NCBI GenBank assembly: GCA_964525365.1
Contig: CAZGGW010000046.1
Coordinates: forward strand, 1 to 5,506
Direction: 5' to 3'
DNA length: 5,506 bases
From: CAZGGW01 sp964525365
GTDB lineage: Bacteria; Bacillota_I; Bacilli_A; RF39; UBA660
Part shown: positions 4,843-5,506 of the stretch, one piece after another
Layout of the letters: each line of letters starts with the position of its first letter
Numbering within the stretch: the first letter of the stretch is position 1
Program-made: the position numbers and the translations under genes
The notes under the pieces: model-generated
The model's input: the letters and a program-made list of their open reading frames with translations, nothing else
Database searches by the model: none
What the model was told of the DNA's origin: nothing

Positions 4843-5506
4843 CTATAATTTCGATTGTTTTTCAAGTTTTTCTTCTATATTCATTAATCTATTATATTTA
4901 GCTATTCTTTCTCCTCTTGATATTGATCCAGTTTTAATAAGGGGTATATTAAGTGCTACTGCAGCATCTGCGATAAATGTGTCTGTAGTTTCTCCACTCC
5001 TATGAGAAATTATACATGTATATCCGGCTTGTTTTGCACTAACTATTGTTTCTAACATTTCATAAAACGTTCCAATTTGATTAGGCTTTATAAGAATAGA
5101 ATTGCATAATTTTTCTTTGATTCCAATACTCAAATATTTTTTATTGGTAACAAATAAGTCATCTCCAACTATATTAAGTCCTTTTCCAAGAAGTTCTGTC
5201 ATCTTTTTAAAACCAGCAATATCATTTTCTTCAAACGGATCTTCTATACTAATAATTGGGTATTTTTTCACCATATCAGCATAATAATTAAGCAAATCAT
5301 CACTACTCATTTTATTTCCATTTACAAAATAAAAGTTTCCATCTTTGTTATAAAAACTATTAGCAGCACAATCTAAAGCAATAAAAACATTTTTTCCAGG
5401 AACATATTTAGCATTTTCTATTGCCTCTGCTATTAAGTTTAATGCTTCAAAATTATCACTTAGATTTGGAGCAAAACCACCTTCATCACCTACGTTAGTA
5501 TTAAGC
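4843..5506 (-). CDS. eno: Enolase, C-terminal half (start lies beyond the window)
   Basis: Enolase converts 2-phosphoglycerate to phosphoenolpyruvate in glycolysis. The open frame continues without interruption to the window edge, giving 220 residues of an expected 430 or so. The ATG at 5310 is internal. Numbering from the first complete codon, active-site elements are GDEGGFAPN (6-14), D45 in ALDCAA (metal ligand), E88-D89 in SIEDPF (metal ligand), GDDLFVTN (114-121), the catalytic Lys140 in SILIKPNQIGT, SHRSGE (167-172), and IKTGSISRGERIAKYN near the end with Lys191. No lesion is visible, and every key residue of this half is present. It ends in TAG, 27 nt before secG. In related bacteria eno closes the glycolytic gapA-pgk-tpi-gpm cluster, which may lie just outside the window. 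Confidence 0.97.
   Translation of the reverse strand, partial: LNTNVGDEGGFAPNLSDNFEALNLIAEAIENAKYVPGKNVFIALDCAANSFYNKDGNFYFVNGNKMSSDDLLNYYADMVKKYPIISIEDPFEENDIAGFKKMTELLGKGLNIVGDDLFVTNKKYLSIGIKEKLCNSILIKPNQIGTFYEMLETIVSAKQAGYTCIISHRSGETTDTFIADAAVALNIPLIKTGSISRGERIAKYNRLMNIEEKLEKQSKL

Noticed and set aside
5308..5310. ATG as the true start of a short 155-residue enolase-like protein
   Set aside because: The frame is open and clearly enolase up to the window edge, including GDEGGFAPN, so this ATG is internal.
1..5506. CRISPR array, insertion sequence, phage attachment repeats or rRNA
   Set aside because: I found no regularly spaced repeats, transposase motif, flanking direct repeats or structural RNA sequence on either strand.

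Overview
The window is very AT-rich bacterial DNA with a core block and a decayed accessory block. The core block (about 1330-5506) carries the conserved Firmicutes neighbourhood eno-secG-rnr-smpB on the minus strand, met head-on by hpt on the plus strand. Gene order, strong GGAGG-type ribosome binding sites, A/T-biased codons and the enolase/SecG/RNase R/SmpB sequences suggest a low-GC Firmicute, perhaps an uncultured Bacilli or Mollicutes-related lineage. The genus cannot be named from sequence alone. All intact genes read in the standard bacterial code. However, none of the seven stop codons read here is TGA, and one TGA lies where a relic gene probably had Trp, so the code deserves one check.

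Region 1-1329 (plus strand) is a graveyard of accessory genes. It starts inside a RhuM-family gene with one frameshift (1-761). This is followed, with an 8-nt overlap, by a MazG-like pyrophosphohydrolase relic (754-989) carrying a frameshift, an internal deletion and an in-frame TGA. Next come a short unexplained coding-like stretch, a terminator-like hairpin (1061-1089), and a possible scrap of a DinD-like protein (about 1129-1218). These families are typical of phage-, restriction- or island-associated DNA, so the block looks like the eroded remains of a genomic island.

Region 1282-1893 holds hpt with its own extended -10 promoter. hpt and smpB converge and overlap by 4 nt at their stop codons. 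A 13-bp hairpin with T-tracts on both sides covers those stops and probably terminates both transcripts.

Region 1872-4467 holds smpB and rnr, overlapping by 14 nt. They form a unit for RNA quality control: RNase R degrades RNA tagged for disposal, and SmpB is the tmRNA partner in ribosome rescue. The tmRNA gene often found next to smpB is not downstream here, and SmpB has an unusually short C-terminal tail. Upstream of rnr are a candidate promoter and a terminator-like hairpin, which separate it from secG and eno (4591-5506; eno runs off the edge).

I found no novel system. The most interesting points are the double-overlap terminator, the short SmpB tail, a 13-residue insertion in RNase R, and the layered decay of the accessory genes.
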